DNA of 64,000 nucleotides from Stappia sediminis (GCF_009826895.1 NZ_WUMV01000009.1:310001-374000), one strand, 5' to 3'. Positions 36,357 through 45,722 are shown, numbered from the stretch's first letter. Numbers and translations are program-made. The notes: generated from the letters alone by a model not told the origin.

Positions 36357-37532
36357 TTATCCCGCCGTCAGCACCGGCAGTTCGCGCGGCGTGCGGCGCG
36401 TCAGCAGCTGCGCTCCGTCTTCGCGCACGACGATGTTTTCCTCATGCACCATGATACGGCTTCCGACCGTCCGGGTCGCGGGTTCCAGCGTCAGCACCAT
36501 ACCCGGCTCAAGCACCGTTTCGTCGAAATCCGTCAGCGACGGCCATTCGGTCAGTTGCATGCCGAGCCCGTGGCCAAGCCGGCCGACATCGCCGTCCGCC
36601 CCGCCCGCTTCCGCGATCACGCCGCGCATGGCGTTGTAGAGGTCGCGGCAGGTCGCACCGGGGCGTGCCGCGGCAAAGCCCGCCTCGACAGCCCGGTAAA
36701 GCACGTCATGAGCCCGCTTCGCGGCATCATCGGCTTCCCCAATCCCGTAATTCCGGTCGAAATCGCAGAAATATCCGTCGAACACCGCGCCTGTATCCAG
36801 CATCAGCACATCACCGCGCTCAAGGGGCGTTTCGGACGGCGGCGAGATGACATCGTCATAGCCGCCCTGCCCCGCGCCACCGACGAGATAAGGCACGTCA
36901 TCCGCGCCAAGCTCCAGGCATTTCCTCTTGAACGCGCGGAATGCGTCGGACAGCGACTGCCCTTCGTGGAAAAGCTCAGCCCCTGCCTCGAACGCGGAAG
37001 ACGCTATCCCGCAGATATGTGCGATCTTCTCGATCTCGGCTTCGGATTTCACCATCCTGAGCTTGCGGATCATCGGCGATGCATCGCGGAATCTCTCCTG
37101 CCCGAGAGCCTCCGTAAGACGCCGGAAATCCCGAAGCGGCATCCGCAGGTGGCTTTCCTGCCCCATCGGCGTGCCGATAGCCCCCTCGCCCGTCACCTCG
37201 CGCAGACAGTCCGTCAGCAGCGTCACGCCATCGTCGCTCGGGTGCGGCGAGGCCCAGGTTCGGATGTCGTCAAGCCACGTCTTGCGCATGAGCGGCGCGC
37301 CGATTTCCGGGATCACGGCAATCGGCTTTCCGCTTGCCGGCACGACGAGGAACCATGGCCGCGTCGGGCTTTGCCAGAACTGCGTCAGATAGCCCGAGAA
37401 GTAGCGCACCTCCGGCTCTGTCGTCAGCAAAAGGGCGGCAAATCCCGCTTCGGCCATCGCGCCTTGGGCCCGCGCAAGGCGGCGTTCGTATTCGCTTGTC
37501 GGAAAGCCCCGTTCGGGTGCCTTGCCGCTCAT
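36357..37532 (-). CDS. M24-family metallohydrolase (prolidase/creatinase/ectoine-hydrolase type)
   Basis: 391 residues: an N-terminal creatinase-like domain (about 1-160) and a pita-bread catalytic domain. Metal ligands: Asp in MLDTGAVFDGYFCDFDRNYG, His in GRLGHGLGMQ, Glu in LTLEPAT and Glu in MVHEENIVV. Such enzymes cleave Xaa-Pro peptides or cyclic amides; EutD/DoeA opens the ectoine ring. Its start overlaps the upstream ammonia-lyase stop by one base (TAATG). The neighbours match only part of an ectoine set, so ectoine hydrolysis is a possibility, not a call. Confidence 0.88.
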   Translation of the reverse strand: MSGKAPERGFPTSEYERRLARAQGAMAEAGFAALLLTTEPEVRYFSGYLTQFWQSPTRPWFLVVPASGKPIAVIPEIGAPLMRKTWLDDIRTWASPHPSDDGVTLLTDCLREVTGEGAIGTPMGQESHLRMPLRDFRRLTEALGQERFRDASPMIRKLRMVKSEAEIEKIAHICGIASSAFEAGAELFHEGQSLSDAFRAFKRKCLELGADDVPYLVGGAGQGGYDDVISPPSETPLERGDVLMLDTGAVFDGYFCDFDRNYGIGEADDAAKRAHDVLYRAVEAGFAAARPGATCRDLYNAMRGVIAEAGGADGDVGRLGHGLGMQLTEWPSLTDFDETVLEPGMVLTLEPATRTVGSRIMVHEENIVVREDGAQLLTRRTPRELPVLTAG

Positions 37533-38743
37533 TATATTGCCTCCCCGCCGACGAGACGGTCGTAGATCGCCTGATCGGTAATGCCTTCAGTGCCTATCGC
37601 CAGCACGCGGGAGTTTTCATCGAGCCCGAGTGCCGCCATCAAGCCCTCATCCTTGCACGCCGCGATGAGCGCGGCGATACCGGCCACGCCGGATTCCCCC
37701 GCTTCAACCGCCGGATCATCGCCCGAAGGCCTTGCCAGAAGGCGCATCGCCGGGGCGACATGGTCATCGGAAATCGCCAGGAAGTCCGAGGCGAGATCGG
37801 CAAGGATCGGCCAGCCGAGCGCGGAAGGTTCGCCGCAGGAAAGCCCGGCCATCAGCGTTTCGCTCTCGATCGTCACCACCTTTGCCGCGCCCGCCTTCGC
37901 ACTTTCGAGCAGACATGGCGCGAGGTCCGGCTCCACGACGATGCCGCGCGGTGCCCTTTCGCCCCAAAGCTGGCGAAAGCGTGCAAGCGCGGAGGCCGCA
38001 AGCCCGCCAACCCCGCCCTGCAGCAGAACATGCGTCGGCGGCTCGGGCATTTCCGCCGCGATCTCGTCGAACATGACGCCATATCCGGCCATCACGTCGC
38101 GCGGCGGCTCCGTGTAGCCTTCCCAGGACGTGTCGGAGACGACGAACCAGCCGTTCTTTTCAGCATCCGCACGGGCCTGAGCGACGGAATCGTCATAATC
38201 GCCGCTGATACGGACAATTTCCGCGCCGAGATTGCGCATGGCCTCTGCCCTGCCTTCGCTCACCTCCGCGTGGATATAGATCACGCAGCGCGCGCCGAAT
38301 TGCTGCGCGCCCCAGGAAAGCGAACGCCCGTGGTTGCCGTCCGTCGCTGAAACAAGCGTCACCGCGCTCGCCTCATCCGCGTAGCGCCGCAGGCGAATGT
38401 CTTCCAGTGTTACGGGCTTGCCGAGTTTCCGGCCGACTTCGCGTGCCAGCAGGCGGCAGGCGGCATAGGCCCCGCCGAGCGCCTTGAAGCTTCCAAGGCC
38501 GAAGCGCGAACCCTCGTCCTTGTAAAGGATCGAGCCTAGCCCGCACGTTCCCGCAAGAGCGTCCAGCGAATGAAGCGGCGTCGGGCGGTATCCTTCCCAC
38601 GCGGTGATTTCGCTCCGCGCCCGGTCGTAATCTCGCCCGGTGAGGATTTTCTCTTCCAATCCCCCGAACACCGGTTTGGCCTGGAAATGCTCGATGCGCC
38701 CAGCCTCGAACGCGTACTTGTCGGACGCCAATGCCTGTCTCAT
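37532..38743 (-). CDS. dpaL: Diaminopropionate ammonia-lyase (PLP-dependent)
   Basis: 403 residues of fold-type II PLP enzyme. The lysine that carries the cofactor lies in YKDEGSRFGLGSFKALGGAYA, a form found in DpaL/YgeX rather than threonine dehydratase; SATDGNHGRSLSWGAQ contacts substrate, and LLQGGVGGLAAS is the phosphate loop. It eliminates ammonia from 2,3-diaminopropionate (or a related amino acid) to give pyruvate. The gene begins the minus-strand run with GAGGTGAGG before its ATG, and the Lrp regulator is divergent 177 bases away, a typical control arrangement. Confidence 0.9.
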   Translation of the reverse strand: MRQALASDKYAFEAGRIEHFQAKPVFGGLEEKILTGRDYDRARSEITAWEGYRPTPLHSLDALAGTCGLGSILYKDEGSRFGLGSFKALGGAYAACRLLAREVGRKLGKPVTLEDIRLRRYADEASAVTLVSATDGNHGRSLSWGAQQFGARCVIYIHAEVSEGRAEAMRNLGAEIVRISGDYDDSVAQARADAEKNGWFVVSDTSWEGYTEPPRDVMAGYGVMFDEIAAEMPEPPTHVLLQGGVGGLAASALARFRQLWGERAPRGIVVEPDLAPCLLESAKAGAAKVVTIESETLMAGLSCGEPSALGWPILADLASDFLAISDDHVAPAMRLLARPSGDDPAVEAGESGVAGIAALIAACKDEGLMAALGLDENSRVLAIGTEGITDQAIYDRLVGGEAI

Positions 38744-38920
38744 GGAACCTCACCTCAACAAATCGATGGACTGTTTGAAACCAAAATAGCAGCATGATGC
38801 GATGAAACTCATCGCATTCCATGGGCCATACGAGGCATTGCGTCGATATTTGCCACAATCCTGAGGATTTTCGGAATAACCTCGAATTTGTACAAACCGC
38901 AGTTTTCAGGAGCAGGACAA

Positions 38921-39388
38921 ATGGATGATTTCGACCGTTCGATTCTCGCCCTCGTCCAGACCGACAATCGCCTTTCGAGCGAAAAGATCGGCGAGGCTGT
39001 GGGCCTGTCGCCGGCAGCGGTTCAAAAGCGGCTGAAGCGATTGCGCGACAATGGCACGATCTGCGCGGATATCGCCGTGATCGCACCGGAGCGCATCGGC
39101 CTTTCCATGACGATCATCGCGGAAGTGACGCTGGAGCGTGAAAATCTCGCCGTTCTCGATGCCTTCAAGCGGCGTATGCGCTCCTCGCCCACCGTCCAGC
39201 AGTGCTACTACACGACGGGAAGTGCCGATTTCATCCTCATTCTCACCGTTCGGGACATAAAGGACTATGAGGAGTTCACACGGGAATATTTCTTCGGAAA
39301 CGCGGAAATCCGCAAATTCCAGACGAACATCGTCATGGATACGGTGAAGGCGGGCCTCACCGTACCTATCGACATGGAACGCGGTTGA
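38921..39388 (+). CDS. Lrp/AsnC-family transcriptional regulator
   Basis: 155 residues from the ATG at 38921 (CAGGAGCAGGAC upstream); the track frame starts 11 codons earlier without a good site. Helix-turn-helix: MDDFDRSILALVQTDNRLSSEKIGEAVGLSPAAVQKRLKRL; ligand-binding RAM domain: GLSMTIIAEVTLE, YYTTGSADFILILTV. It is divergent from dpaL and is most likely its local activator or repressor, responding to an amino acid substrate. Confidence 0.93.
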   Translation: MDDFDRSILALVQTDNRLSSEKIGEAVGLSPAAVQKRLKRLRDNGTICADIAVIAPERIGLSMTIIAEVTLERENLAVLDAFKRRMRSSPTVQQCYYTTGSADFILILTVRDIKDYEEFTREYFFGNAEIRKFQTNIVMDTVKAGLTVPIDMERG

Positions 39389-39506
39389 ACTCGCTCTCCC
39401 GCAAAGGCGGAAAACGGCAATGAAAAGCTGTACGGACGCCGATTGAATCTGCGAAATATCACGGACCGGGTTGCCTCAGGCGCACGCCTGACCGGCCGCT
39501 GTTCGT

Positions 39507-39722
39507 TCAGCCGGCGGATTCCAGCGTAAAAGCCGCCTTCAGGACCACCTGATAGTGATCCGTCTTGCCGCCTTCCACATGGCCGCGGATTTGAACGACT
39601 TCGTACCATCGAAGATTGCGGATCGTTTCGTCGGCGCGGGCAATTGCGTTGTTGATCGCATCCTCGATGCTTTTGGGGGATGTCCCGACCAGATCGACCA
39701 GCTTGTAAACATGATCCGACAT
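39507..39722 (-). CDS. Dodecin flavin-binding protein
   Basis: 71 residues, the usual dodecin size. [23 protein letters not shown] starts the fold and the flavin-stacking Trp is W39 in [25 protein letters not shown] closes it. Twelve copies form a hollow shell that stores flavin in the cytosol. A stand-alone gene between the Lrp gene and tRNA-Arg. Confidence 0.95.
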   Translation of the reverse strand: MSDHVYKLVDLVGTSPKSIEDAINNAIARADETIRNLRWYEVVQIRGHVEGGKTDHYQVVLKAAFTLESAG

Positions 39723-39837
39723 TTGACCGCTCCTCTTCGAGCACGGGCGGTCATATTACTTCAAGCATGGTTCGAGGGTCCAATGCCAGGCTCAAGACCG
39801 GCGCGTAACCCATGTGACGAGTATGGACCGAAATGAT

Positions 39838-39914
39838 TGGCGACCCCGGCAGGATTCGAACCTGCGACCATCGGCTTAGAAGGCCGGTGCTCTATCCAAC
39901 TGAGCTACGGGGCC
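39838..39914 (-). tRNA. tRNA-Arg (anticodon TCT)
   Basis: On the minus strand a 77-nt cloverleaf runs from GGCCCCGTAGCTCAG to CGGGGTCGCCA, with anticodon loop CTTCTAA, T-loop GGTTCGAATCC and an encoded CCA. The acceptor stem pairs fully with one G-U. Confidence 0.95.
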
Positions 39915-39979
39915 GTTTTGCGCAAAAGCGAACTGCCGCGCATCCGCCGTTGGCGCGCGGCATCCACGATCAAGGACGC

Positions 39980-40285
39980 TCAGTGCGTCCAGGGCATGTA
40001 GCGGTCGTATTTGAAATTGTCCGAATAGGCGATCTTCGGGATCCTGCGGTCCTGCGCCTCTTCCACGCGATAGGGAATTCCATTGCGCTTGGCGTAGGCG
40101 ATGGCCTCGTCCTTCGTTTCGAAACGAAGGCGGATCTGCTGCTTCATGTCGGAAGAAGACGTGTAGCCCATCAAGGGTTCGATCGAGCGCGGCTGCTCCG
40201 GCTCGAAATCGAGCACCCACAGGTGCGTCTTGCCCTTGCCAGACTGCATGGCCGTCTTCGCCGGGCGGTAGATCCGTGCAACCAT
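39980..40285 (-). CDS. NADH dehydrogenase accessory subunit, NDUFS4-like (ETC complex I conserved region)
   Basis: 101 residues. The family fold (RIYRPAKTAMQSGKGKTHLWVLDF, then RLRFETKDEAIAYAKRNGIPYRV and the C-terminal YSDNFKYDRYMPWTH) is that of the alphaproteobacterial homologue of mitochondrial NDUFS4. It binds peripheral complex I and stabilises it. Stands alone beside tRNA-Arg, as in many Rhizobiales. Confidence 0.95.
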   Translation of the reverse strand: MVARIYRPAKTAMQSGKGKTHLWVLDFEPEQPRSIEPLMGYTSSSDMKQQIRLRFETKDEAIAYAKRNGIPYRVEEAQDRRIPKIAYSDNFKYDRYMPWTH

Positions 40286-40555
40286 CTCGTGTTCGATCCC
40301 GTCAGTTCATCCAAAAACACGGCACCCGCAACGGGGCGCTTGTCGCTCGTTTATTTCTCCGCAAATCCGCCCTGTCAATGGCGCATGGCCAATTCCTGCA
40401 AGGAGCGGAATGCAACAACGGATAAATCCGGTTGTGCGCCCAATCATGCGTGCGAATCCGCTAGGAATTGTGACACAAACAGGATTCGTCTTCTCGATTG
40501 CGGCTTGTTCGGGCCGCGTTTCCCTTTCCACCGCATGAACGGCCTTCCGCGCATC

Positions 40556-40849
40556 ATGAACTGGCATATCGAATTCCCGAAAGACATGACGCCCCAGCAT
40601 TGGGCCGCAATCGTTACCGTCTTGCAGCCGGCCCTGCGCAAGGCCATTGAAGAAGGCGTGGATACGAAAGGCGAGGATGCGCGCATCTGGTTCGAACAGC
40701 TCAGTCAAACGTTGATGACGCGCGCGAAGGGAACCGTGACGGAAGGCATACCGATGGATGTCGAGGCGGAGGGTTTGAGGCTCGGCCTTCGCATCCTTCA
40801 GGCAACGCTTGAAGCCTGCCGGCACGATTTGTTCAGCGAATCCCGGTAA
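40556..40849 (+). CDS. Small hypothetical protein
   Basis: 97 residues from the ATG at 40556 (another in-frame ATG at 40535). MNWHIEFPKDMTPQHWAAIV is followed by a mostly helical sequence (LQPALRKAIEEGV, LRLGLRILQATLEACRHDLF). Codon use fits its neighbours and the frame is free of the Arg/Ser-rich shadow pattern, so it is probably real. No family recognised. It is convergent with the gene at 40863. Confidence 0.55.
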   Translation: MNWHIEFPKDMTPQHWAAIVTVLQPALRKAIEEGVDTKGEDARIWFEQLSQTLMTRAKGTVTEGIPMDVEAEGLRLGLRILQATLEACRHDLFSESR

Positions 40850-40862
40850 CGCGCACGCCCCC

Positions 40863-41246
40863 CTACCGCCGAACCGGAAGTTCAGCCGGCGCTTTGCGAA
40901 TATCTTCCACCAGACGCGCAAGATTGCGGTCGACCATGCCCCAGGGGTGCGTCTGGGCAAGGTCGGCGAGCAGACGGTGGTCTTCGTCTTCCAGCGCCAG
41001 AACGCCGTCCTTGGCCGCCTCGAGGGCATCGGATATCCGGAACCGGCGTTTCATCTGGCCGTAGTCGATCCCCTTTTGCGGATCGACGCGGTTGACCATC
41101 GCACCGATCAACACCCGGTAATCGGCGGGCGCGCCCTTTTCCGTCAGTTCGGCCTCGGCCTGGCCCTGCGTGATTTCGCCTGTCTGAAGACGGCGGTTGA
41201 GGTCGTCGAGATCGCTGCCGAGTTTCTTCAGCTCGATGAATTTCAT
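40863..41246 (-). CDS. Hypothetical protein next to tail-fibre gene
   Basis: 127 residues from the ATG at 41246 (AAAGGAT upstream). It begins MKFIELKKLGSDLDDLNRRLQ, likely a helical segment, and ends with APAELPVRR. It sits 75 bases after the DUF2793/S74 protein in the same direction, so it may be co-expressed and assist or accompany that tail-type protein. No family recognised. Confidence 0.75.
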   Translation of the reverse strand: MKFIELKKLGSDLDDLNRRLQTGEITQGQAEAELTEKGAPADYRVLIGAMVNRVDPQKGIDYGQMKRRFRISDALEAAKDGVLALEDEDHRLLADLAQTHPWGMVDRNLARLVEDIRKAPAELPVRR

Positions 41247-41321
41247 GGGGCGATTATCCTTTGATGGAAGTGAGTGTTTACGACGCAATTTCGCCGCGAT
41301 CGCGCGAGCGCTCTTGAACCT

Positions 41322-43007
41322 TCAGGCGGCTTCGAGAGCCTCCACACGCCCGCGGAGTTCGGCGATGCTGGTTTCGTGGGTTTGTTGGCCGGCGATCAGA
41401 TGCGGCACGATGCGGTCGTACATCACGCCTTCCGGCGATCCGTCCGCGCCGAGGTGAACCAGCGAAGGAGCCGCCTCGAACACCTCTTCGGCGATAAGGC
41501 CGAAGTGCCGGCGCTTCGGGTCGTCGCCCTCGCAGGTCGAAAGGTAGGAGACCGGGCGAAGGGCCTTCAGCACGTCGCGCTCGGGAGCAGTCATCTCCCG
41601 AATATCGTCCTTGTATTTCGCGGACGATGTGGAACGCCGCAGCAGGCCGTCGGACGCGACATTGACATTGGCGGCGGAAGCCGTGGTCATGGTGTAAACG
41701 CCGCCGGCCGTCAGGCTGCCGTTGCTGCCCAGCGTCAAACGAGCGGCTCCGCCCGCGCTCAGGATCATGTCGTCGCCAAGCGCCTCGATGAGGACCTGGA
41801 ACGGGCCGGTCGTCGAAACGTCGGAAAGCGCAAGCCCGCACCGTCCGTCGGTCGACTCCAGGCTCAGGACGATGTTTGTCGTTCCGCCGGATATACCAAC
41901 GGTGCCATTCACGCTCAAAGTGTCGGATGGGCTCGTCGTCGCGATGCCGACATTGCCGCTCGCGTCGATTATCATGCGCGGCAAGATCGTCGTGCCGACC
42001 GCGGCCCCACCCCGGAACCAGATTGCACCGTCCGGGTACAGGTCGATGCCGCTCGCCGTGTCGGTGATGCCCGCAACACCCAAAAAGGTGAATGAGCCGG
42101 CGTTGTTCCGGTGCCCGTTCGAAAACAGGCTCGTCGCGAACGAGCCGTTCGTTCCCAAAAATCCCTTGTTGAAAAACAGCGCCGCGTTGCCGCCGGAGCC
42201 CCAGAAGTCGGCCGGCGTATTGTCTCCTCCGATCGCAATGCCCTGCTCGGTCCAGATCTCGGACATCCGCGCCGTGCCGTTGACGTGAAGCCGCTCCAGC
42301 GGCGAAGACGTGCCGATGCCGAAATAGCCCTCGGCGGAGACGCGCGCACGCTCCGAACCGTCGAGCGTAAACCTCAGCGTGTGGGACACGGGATCGAGCG
42401 TCAGGACGTCGTCAAAGGTCGCCCCATCGGCCGACGCCTTCAGTTCCAGCGCGTCCGAGCCGGCAAGCCCCACCTCGCCGCGGCCGGAATAGCCGGTCTG
42501 GAAGAGAAGCGAGGCCGTGTTGCCGACCGCCGCCTTGTTGATGACGAAACGCATGTCGCCCGTTCCGGGTGTCACGTCGTCATGGCTGAAGAGCACGGCA
42601 TCGGATTTGACCGCAAGCCTGTTCGTCGCGTCGGCAACCGTGTTGATGCCAAGCAGCGGTTGCGTTCCGCCGCCCGCGAAGTCGGTCCAATCGGCGCCGT
42701 CCCAGATCGCGAGTTTGGCCGTCGCCTGGTCGAAGGCCCGCCAGCCGACCTCGGGCGAAAAGAAACGCCACTGGCCGTTGACGAAGGCCGCGATCTCGTT
42801 TTCGTGGCTCGACCAGATGCCGGTCGCCGGGTTTGCGGGAATGTATTTTTCGCCCTCGCCCGGCTCGATGGGCGGATCGGTCACTGCCCGCGAAGCCACG
42901 ACGAGGTTCATCGCCGCGTCGATGACGCGAAGCGCCTCGTTGACGGTTACGTGCTTTTGCGCCTGGGCTGCGGCAAGTTCGGGTATCGAAAACGATCGCG
43001 TGGTCAT
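41322..43007 (-). CDS. DUF2793 phage/GTA-type tail-fibre protein with S74 self-cleaving chaperone
   Basis: 561 residues. The N-terminal half is DUF2793 (PELAAAQAQKHVTVNEALRVIDAA, IWDGADWTDF), then a beta-rich repeat region (LDGSERARVSAEGYFGIGTSSPLERLHVNG). The last 105 residues are an intramolecular chaperone, with the Ser-Lys pair in TSSAKYKDDIREM near residue 457 and GLIAEEVFEAAP; such domains trimerise the fibre, then cut themselves off. It is a tail or host-recognition protein of prophage or gene transfer agent origin, but no other virion genes are near. Its stop lies 75 bases before the hypothetical gene. Confidence 0.9.
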   Translation of the reverse strand: MTTRSFSIPELAAAQAQKHVTVNEALRVIDAAMNLVVASRAVTDPPIEPGEGEKYIPANPATGIWSSHENEIAAFVNGQWRFFSPEVGWRAFDQATAKLAIWDGADWTDFAGGGTQPLLGINTVADATNRLAVKSDAVLFSHDDVTPGTGDMRFVINKAAVGNTASLLFQTGYSGRGEVGLAGSDALELKASADGATFDDVLTLDPVSHTLRFTLDGSERARVSAEGYFGIGTSSPLERLHVNGTARMSEIWTEQGIAIGGDNTPADFWGSGGNAALFFNKGFLGTNGSFATSLFSNGHRNNAGSFTFLGVAGITDTASGIDLYPDGAIWFRGGAAVGTTILPRMIIDASGNVGIATTSPSDTLSVNGTVGISGGTTNIVLSLESTDGRCGLALSDVSTTGPFQVLIEALGDDMILSAGGAARLTLGSNGSLTAGGVYTMTTASAANVNVASDGLLRRSTSSAKYKDDIREMTAPERDVLKALRPVSYLSTCEGDDPKRRHFGLIAEEVFEAAPSLVHLGADGSPEGVMYDRIVPHLIAGQQTHETSIAELRGRVEALEAA

Positions 43008-43384
43008 CCGTCCCTCTCCGTGAAGATCAGGTACGAGAATAGGGCCACGCGGAGTGGACGGGGATAATTTTCCTATTTCAAGCGAGCGGCGAACAACCCG
43101 CCAAGCGGCGCCGGCCTCCTCGCGCGAGACTTATCCCCGTTTCCCCGAAAATTTTATCCCCGCCGGGTGGTGAATTTGCGTCGATTCGGCTGACGCCTCG
43201 AAGGAACCAAAAGGAATTGAAGCCGGCCGCCGAATAACCTTTTTCGGCCCCTGTCGATTTCTCTTCGCGGATTCGTGCATGCCGTCGGCGGCTCGACAAG
43301 GGCAAGGGCGAGACCCTGCCCTCACAGGACTCTCACAGGGCATCTGGCAAAGGTTTAGCAACAATGGCCAAGTCATTGAAAAAA
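43008..43384. other. Non-coding gap upstream of tail-fibre gene
   Basis: About 375 bases between the tail-fibre start and tRNA-Pro. No gene or RNA was recognised; the short frames here carry shadow-type composition. The promoter for the tail-fibre gene is presumably within it. Confidence 0.4.
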
Positions 43385-43461
43385 TGGTCGGGGCAGCAAG
43401 ATTCGAACTTGCGACCCTCTGCTCCCAAAGCAGATGCGCTACCAGGCTGCGCTATACCCCG
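43385..43461 (-). tRNA. tRNA-Pro (anticodon TGG)
   Basis: A 77-nt cloverleaf on the minus strand from CGGGGTATAGCGCAG to GCCCCGACCA, with anticodon loop TTTGGGA, T-loop AGTTCGAATCT and an encoded CCA. Confidence 0.95.
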
Positions 43462-43661
43462 AACATTGAGCTTCGCGATGTAGCGGGGTTTGTCCTGTCC
43501 CGTCAAGTGCGAAGCCTGAAGGAAGACGTCGATGCCATGGACTTGGCAAAAATATGCCGGCCGAATGATTGGCTTGCGTCCTTTTCGAGCAATCAATCAC
43601 AGTGCGGCCGGCTCAAAAGGGCTACATCCGGCGATCAGCTCCTTAATTATGGGTCCGTTAC

Positions 43662-44111
43662 CTAGCGCGTGGATCTGATCAGCATCCGGGCCAGTCTTTC
43701 GAAAATGCCGGGCCCTGTCGGCTGGCTGATCGTCGCGCGCACGCAGCGCGCAGCCGTTTCCGCCGACATCGATGCGCCGAAGTGGCAGTAGCAGACGATA
43801 CCGTGCAGTTGCCAGTCGTCCAGATTGAAGAACTCTTTGGCATCGCCGTAGGTATCGCTTTTCAGGCCTTGCCGGCGCAGAACCGGATCTTCGAATGCAA
43901 CCGAAATCGCGGAACCTGACGCTCGCATTCCGTGGCGCACGTCTGGCGGTTCGTATTCGGTGCCTCGCAGCGTCGCCAGTCTTCTGTCTGGCGCCCGCTC
44001 CAGCAACTTGGCCCAACGCTCCAGGCGCTCGTTGCGGGAAAGTTCGCCCGTCTGCGGATCGGCACGGACTGTGGACACGACCTTCAGGTCGTCGAGTGAA
44101 GTATGCTTCAT
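43662..44111 (-). CDS. Conserved-looking hypothetical protein
   Basis: 149 residues starting MKHTSLDDLKVVSTVRADPQ. The first half has ERLERWAKLLERAPDRRLATLRGTEY, the second contains YCHFGASMSAETAARCVRATI and ends in a basic tail. Cys, Trp and His are spaced widely; no membrane segment. Normal coding composition and clear start support it. I do not recognise the family. It stands alone between tRNA-Pro and the DUF192 gene. Confidence 0.78.
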   Translation of the reverse strand: MKHTSLDDLKVVSTVRADPQTGELSRNERLERWAKLLERAPDRRLATLRGTEYEPPDVRHGMRASGSAISVAFEDPVLRRQGLKSDTYGDAKEFFNLDDWQLHGIVCYCHFGASMSAETAARCVRATISQPTGPGIFERLARMLIRSTR

Positions 44112-44281
44112 AGCCGCCTCCTTCGAGGTTGCTGACTATTCCGCCCCCTTCTTTGCATGCACCCGAAACAAGCCTGACACCGACTTGCGATCAAGTCACG
44201 CCCAATTCCTGCTTCAGAGGCTGATTTGATAATCGAGACGCCCTCCGGTGCGAAGGTTTCTCGGCTTTCAATCCGGCGACA

Positions 44282-44776
44282 TCAGTCGCCGGCGGTATTA
44301 ATTGTCGGGCTTTTCAGCAGGTCGCCTTCGTCGATGCCGAGCCTGTCCGACGTGCCCGAAGGCACCTCGAGCACGAAACGGGTCGGCGCATTGGAAGGCA
44401 CGACAGCAAGCGAGAGAGGCGTCGTATCTTTCGCGATGCGAACGATTACTCCAGCTGAATCCGCGAAGATCATGTCCAGCGGGACATAAGTGTTCTTCAT
44501 CCAGAAGAAAACCGGGCGCTCTTCGCCGAAATCGAACAGCATTCCCGCGTCATCGGCAAGCGTTTTGCGGAACATCAGCCCCTGCCCGCGCGCCTCCGGA
44601 GTGTTGGCGATCTCGACTTCGAACCTGTGGCTGCTTCCCCGAGCGGTTTCGACGATAAGGGTTTCCCGTGCCAAATCCGCTGCGGCCGGACCGAAGATCA
44701 CGAAGATTGTCAAAGCCGCCAGAACCAATTTCAGGCGGGTAGTGCGGTATATCGATATCAAGGTCGAAGGCGTCAT
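44282..44776 (-). CDS. DUF192-family exported protein
   Basis: 164 residues with an N-terminal signal/membrane segment (LKLVLAALTIFVIFGPAAA). DUF192 core: FEVEIANTPEARGQGLMFRKTL, FWMKNTYVPLDMIFAD, and the closing VLEVPSGTSDRLGIDEGD. Molecular function of the family is not established; members are small beta proteins outside the cytoplasm. It lies downstream of the cold-shock gene on the same strand, a link often kept in Rhizobiales. Confidence 0.92.
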   Translation of the reverse strand: MTPSTLISIYRTTRLKLVLAALTIFVIFGPAAADLARETLIVETARGSSHRFEVEIANTPEARGQGLMFRKTLADDAGMLFDFGEERPVFFWMKNTYVPLDMIFADSAGVIVRIAKDTTPLSLAVVPSNAPTRFVLEVPSGTSDRLGIDEGDLLKSPTINTAGD

Positions 44777-44974
44777 GCGTCACCAGTGTCTGAATGTTCC
44801 GGTCCAGACTTGGCCGTCCGCTGCCGTTCGTCAAGGCGGATTGCAAGCCGAAAGGACATTCGCCAGGCGAAACTTTCGAGAAGCAGGACACCTCGTCAGC
44901 GGCAGGCGCGTCCCGTCTATCTACCGGGCGCAAAGATAAATTATAACAATACTTTAGTGGTCGAGATGCAGACT

Positions 44975-45556
44975 TCAATGAGATGAGGGAATATGCGCGC
45001 CGTCACCTGCCGGCCGGATTTCAGCCGCCATCCGCCCTTTCGGGCCGTTACCGAACCTGACGAGCACGGTTTGTCCCGGCCGCAATTCGGTAATTCCGAA
45101 CCGCCGGAGCGTTTCCATATGGACGAAGATGTCTTCCGTTCCCTCCCCCTGAGTGAGGAAGCCGAAACCCTTGACCCGATTGAACCACTTGACTTCCGCC
45201 CGCTCCAACCCACTTTCAGGTGTGACCTGGACGTGGGTTCTGGAAGGAGGAAGCTGCGAAGGATGGACTGCCGTGGATTCATCCATCGACAGGATGCGGA
45301 ACGCCTGCAGGCCGCGCGAACGCTCAACCACTTCGCAGACGACGCGCGCACCTTCGTAAGCGGTCTGAAATCCATCCTGCCTGAGACAGGTCACATGGAG
45401 CAATATATCTCCGACGCCATTATCGGGAACGATGAAGCCGTAACCTTTGGCGACATCGAACCATTTGATGGCGCCCGCAACTACAGAGACGTCAAGCGAA
45501 GGATCTTCTCCCGAAACGTCAATGGGACGCGGCTGAGTTGCTGTTTTCGCCCCCAT
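44975..45556 (-). CDS. Double cold-shock domain protein
   Basis: 193 residues with two cold-shock domains. First: GAIKWFDVAKGYGFIVPDNG near 28-47 followed by DILLHVTCLRQDG. Second: AEVKWFNRVKGFGFLTQGEG near 118-137 followed by DIFVHMETLRRFG. Each keeps the aromatic RNA-binding face (K-W-F, G-F/Y-G-F-I/L, H-V/M). Two-domain forms are typical of alphaproteobacteria. It binds single-stranded nucleic acid in the cytosol. The 166-base leader before it may regulate translation. Confidence 0.94.
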   Translation of the reverse strand: MGAKTATQPRPIDVSGEDPSLDVSVVAGAIKWFDVAKGYGFIVPDNGVGDILLHVTCLRQDGFQTAYEGARVVCEVVERSRGLQAFRILSMDESTAVHPSQLPPSRTHVQVTPESGLERAEVKWFNRVKGFGFLTQGEGTEDIFVHMETLRRFGITELRPGQTVLVRFGNGPKGRMAAEIRPAGDGAHIPSSH

Positions 45557-45722
45557 GATACCCTGTCTCCGTCGTCTTGACCGCCACGATGTACTTAGAA
45601 CGGTGAATCAATCCGCTTTCGACCGATTCCCTATAATAAGCATAACACTCCATGGCGGCGTCTACAGACATAATTTTTACAGTCGTTGAAAACTTTCCGT
45701 TTTCGTCGCGACTATTGTGACC

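Noticed and set aside
39476-39491. Inverted repeat TCAGGCG/CGCCTGA between the Lrp gene and dodecin
   Set aside because: The loop would be only 2 bases and no T-run follows, so it is not a credible terminator.
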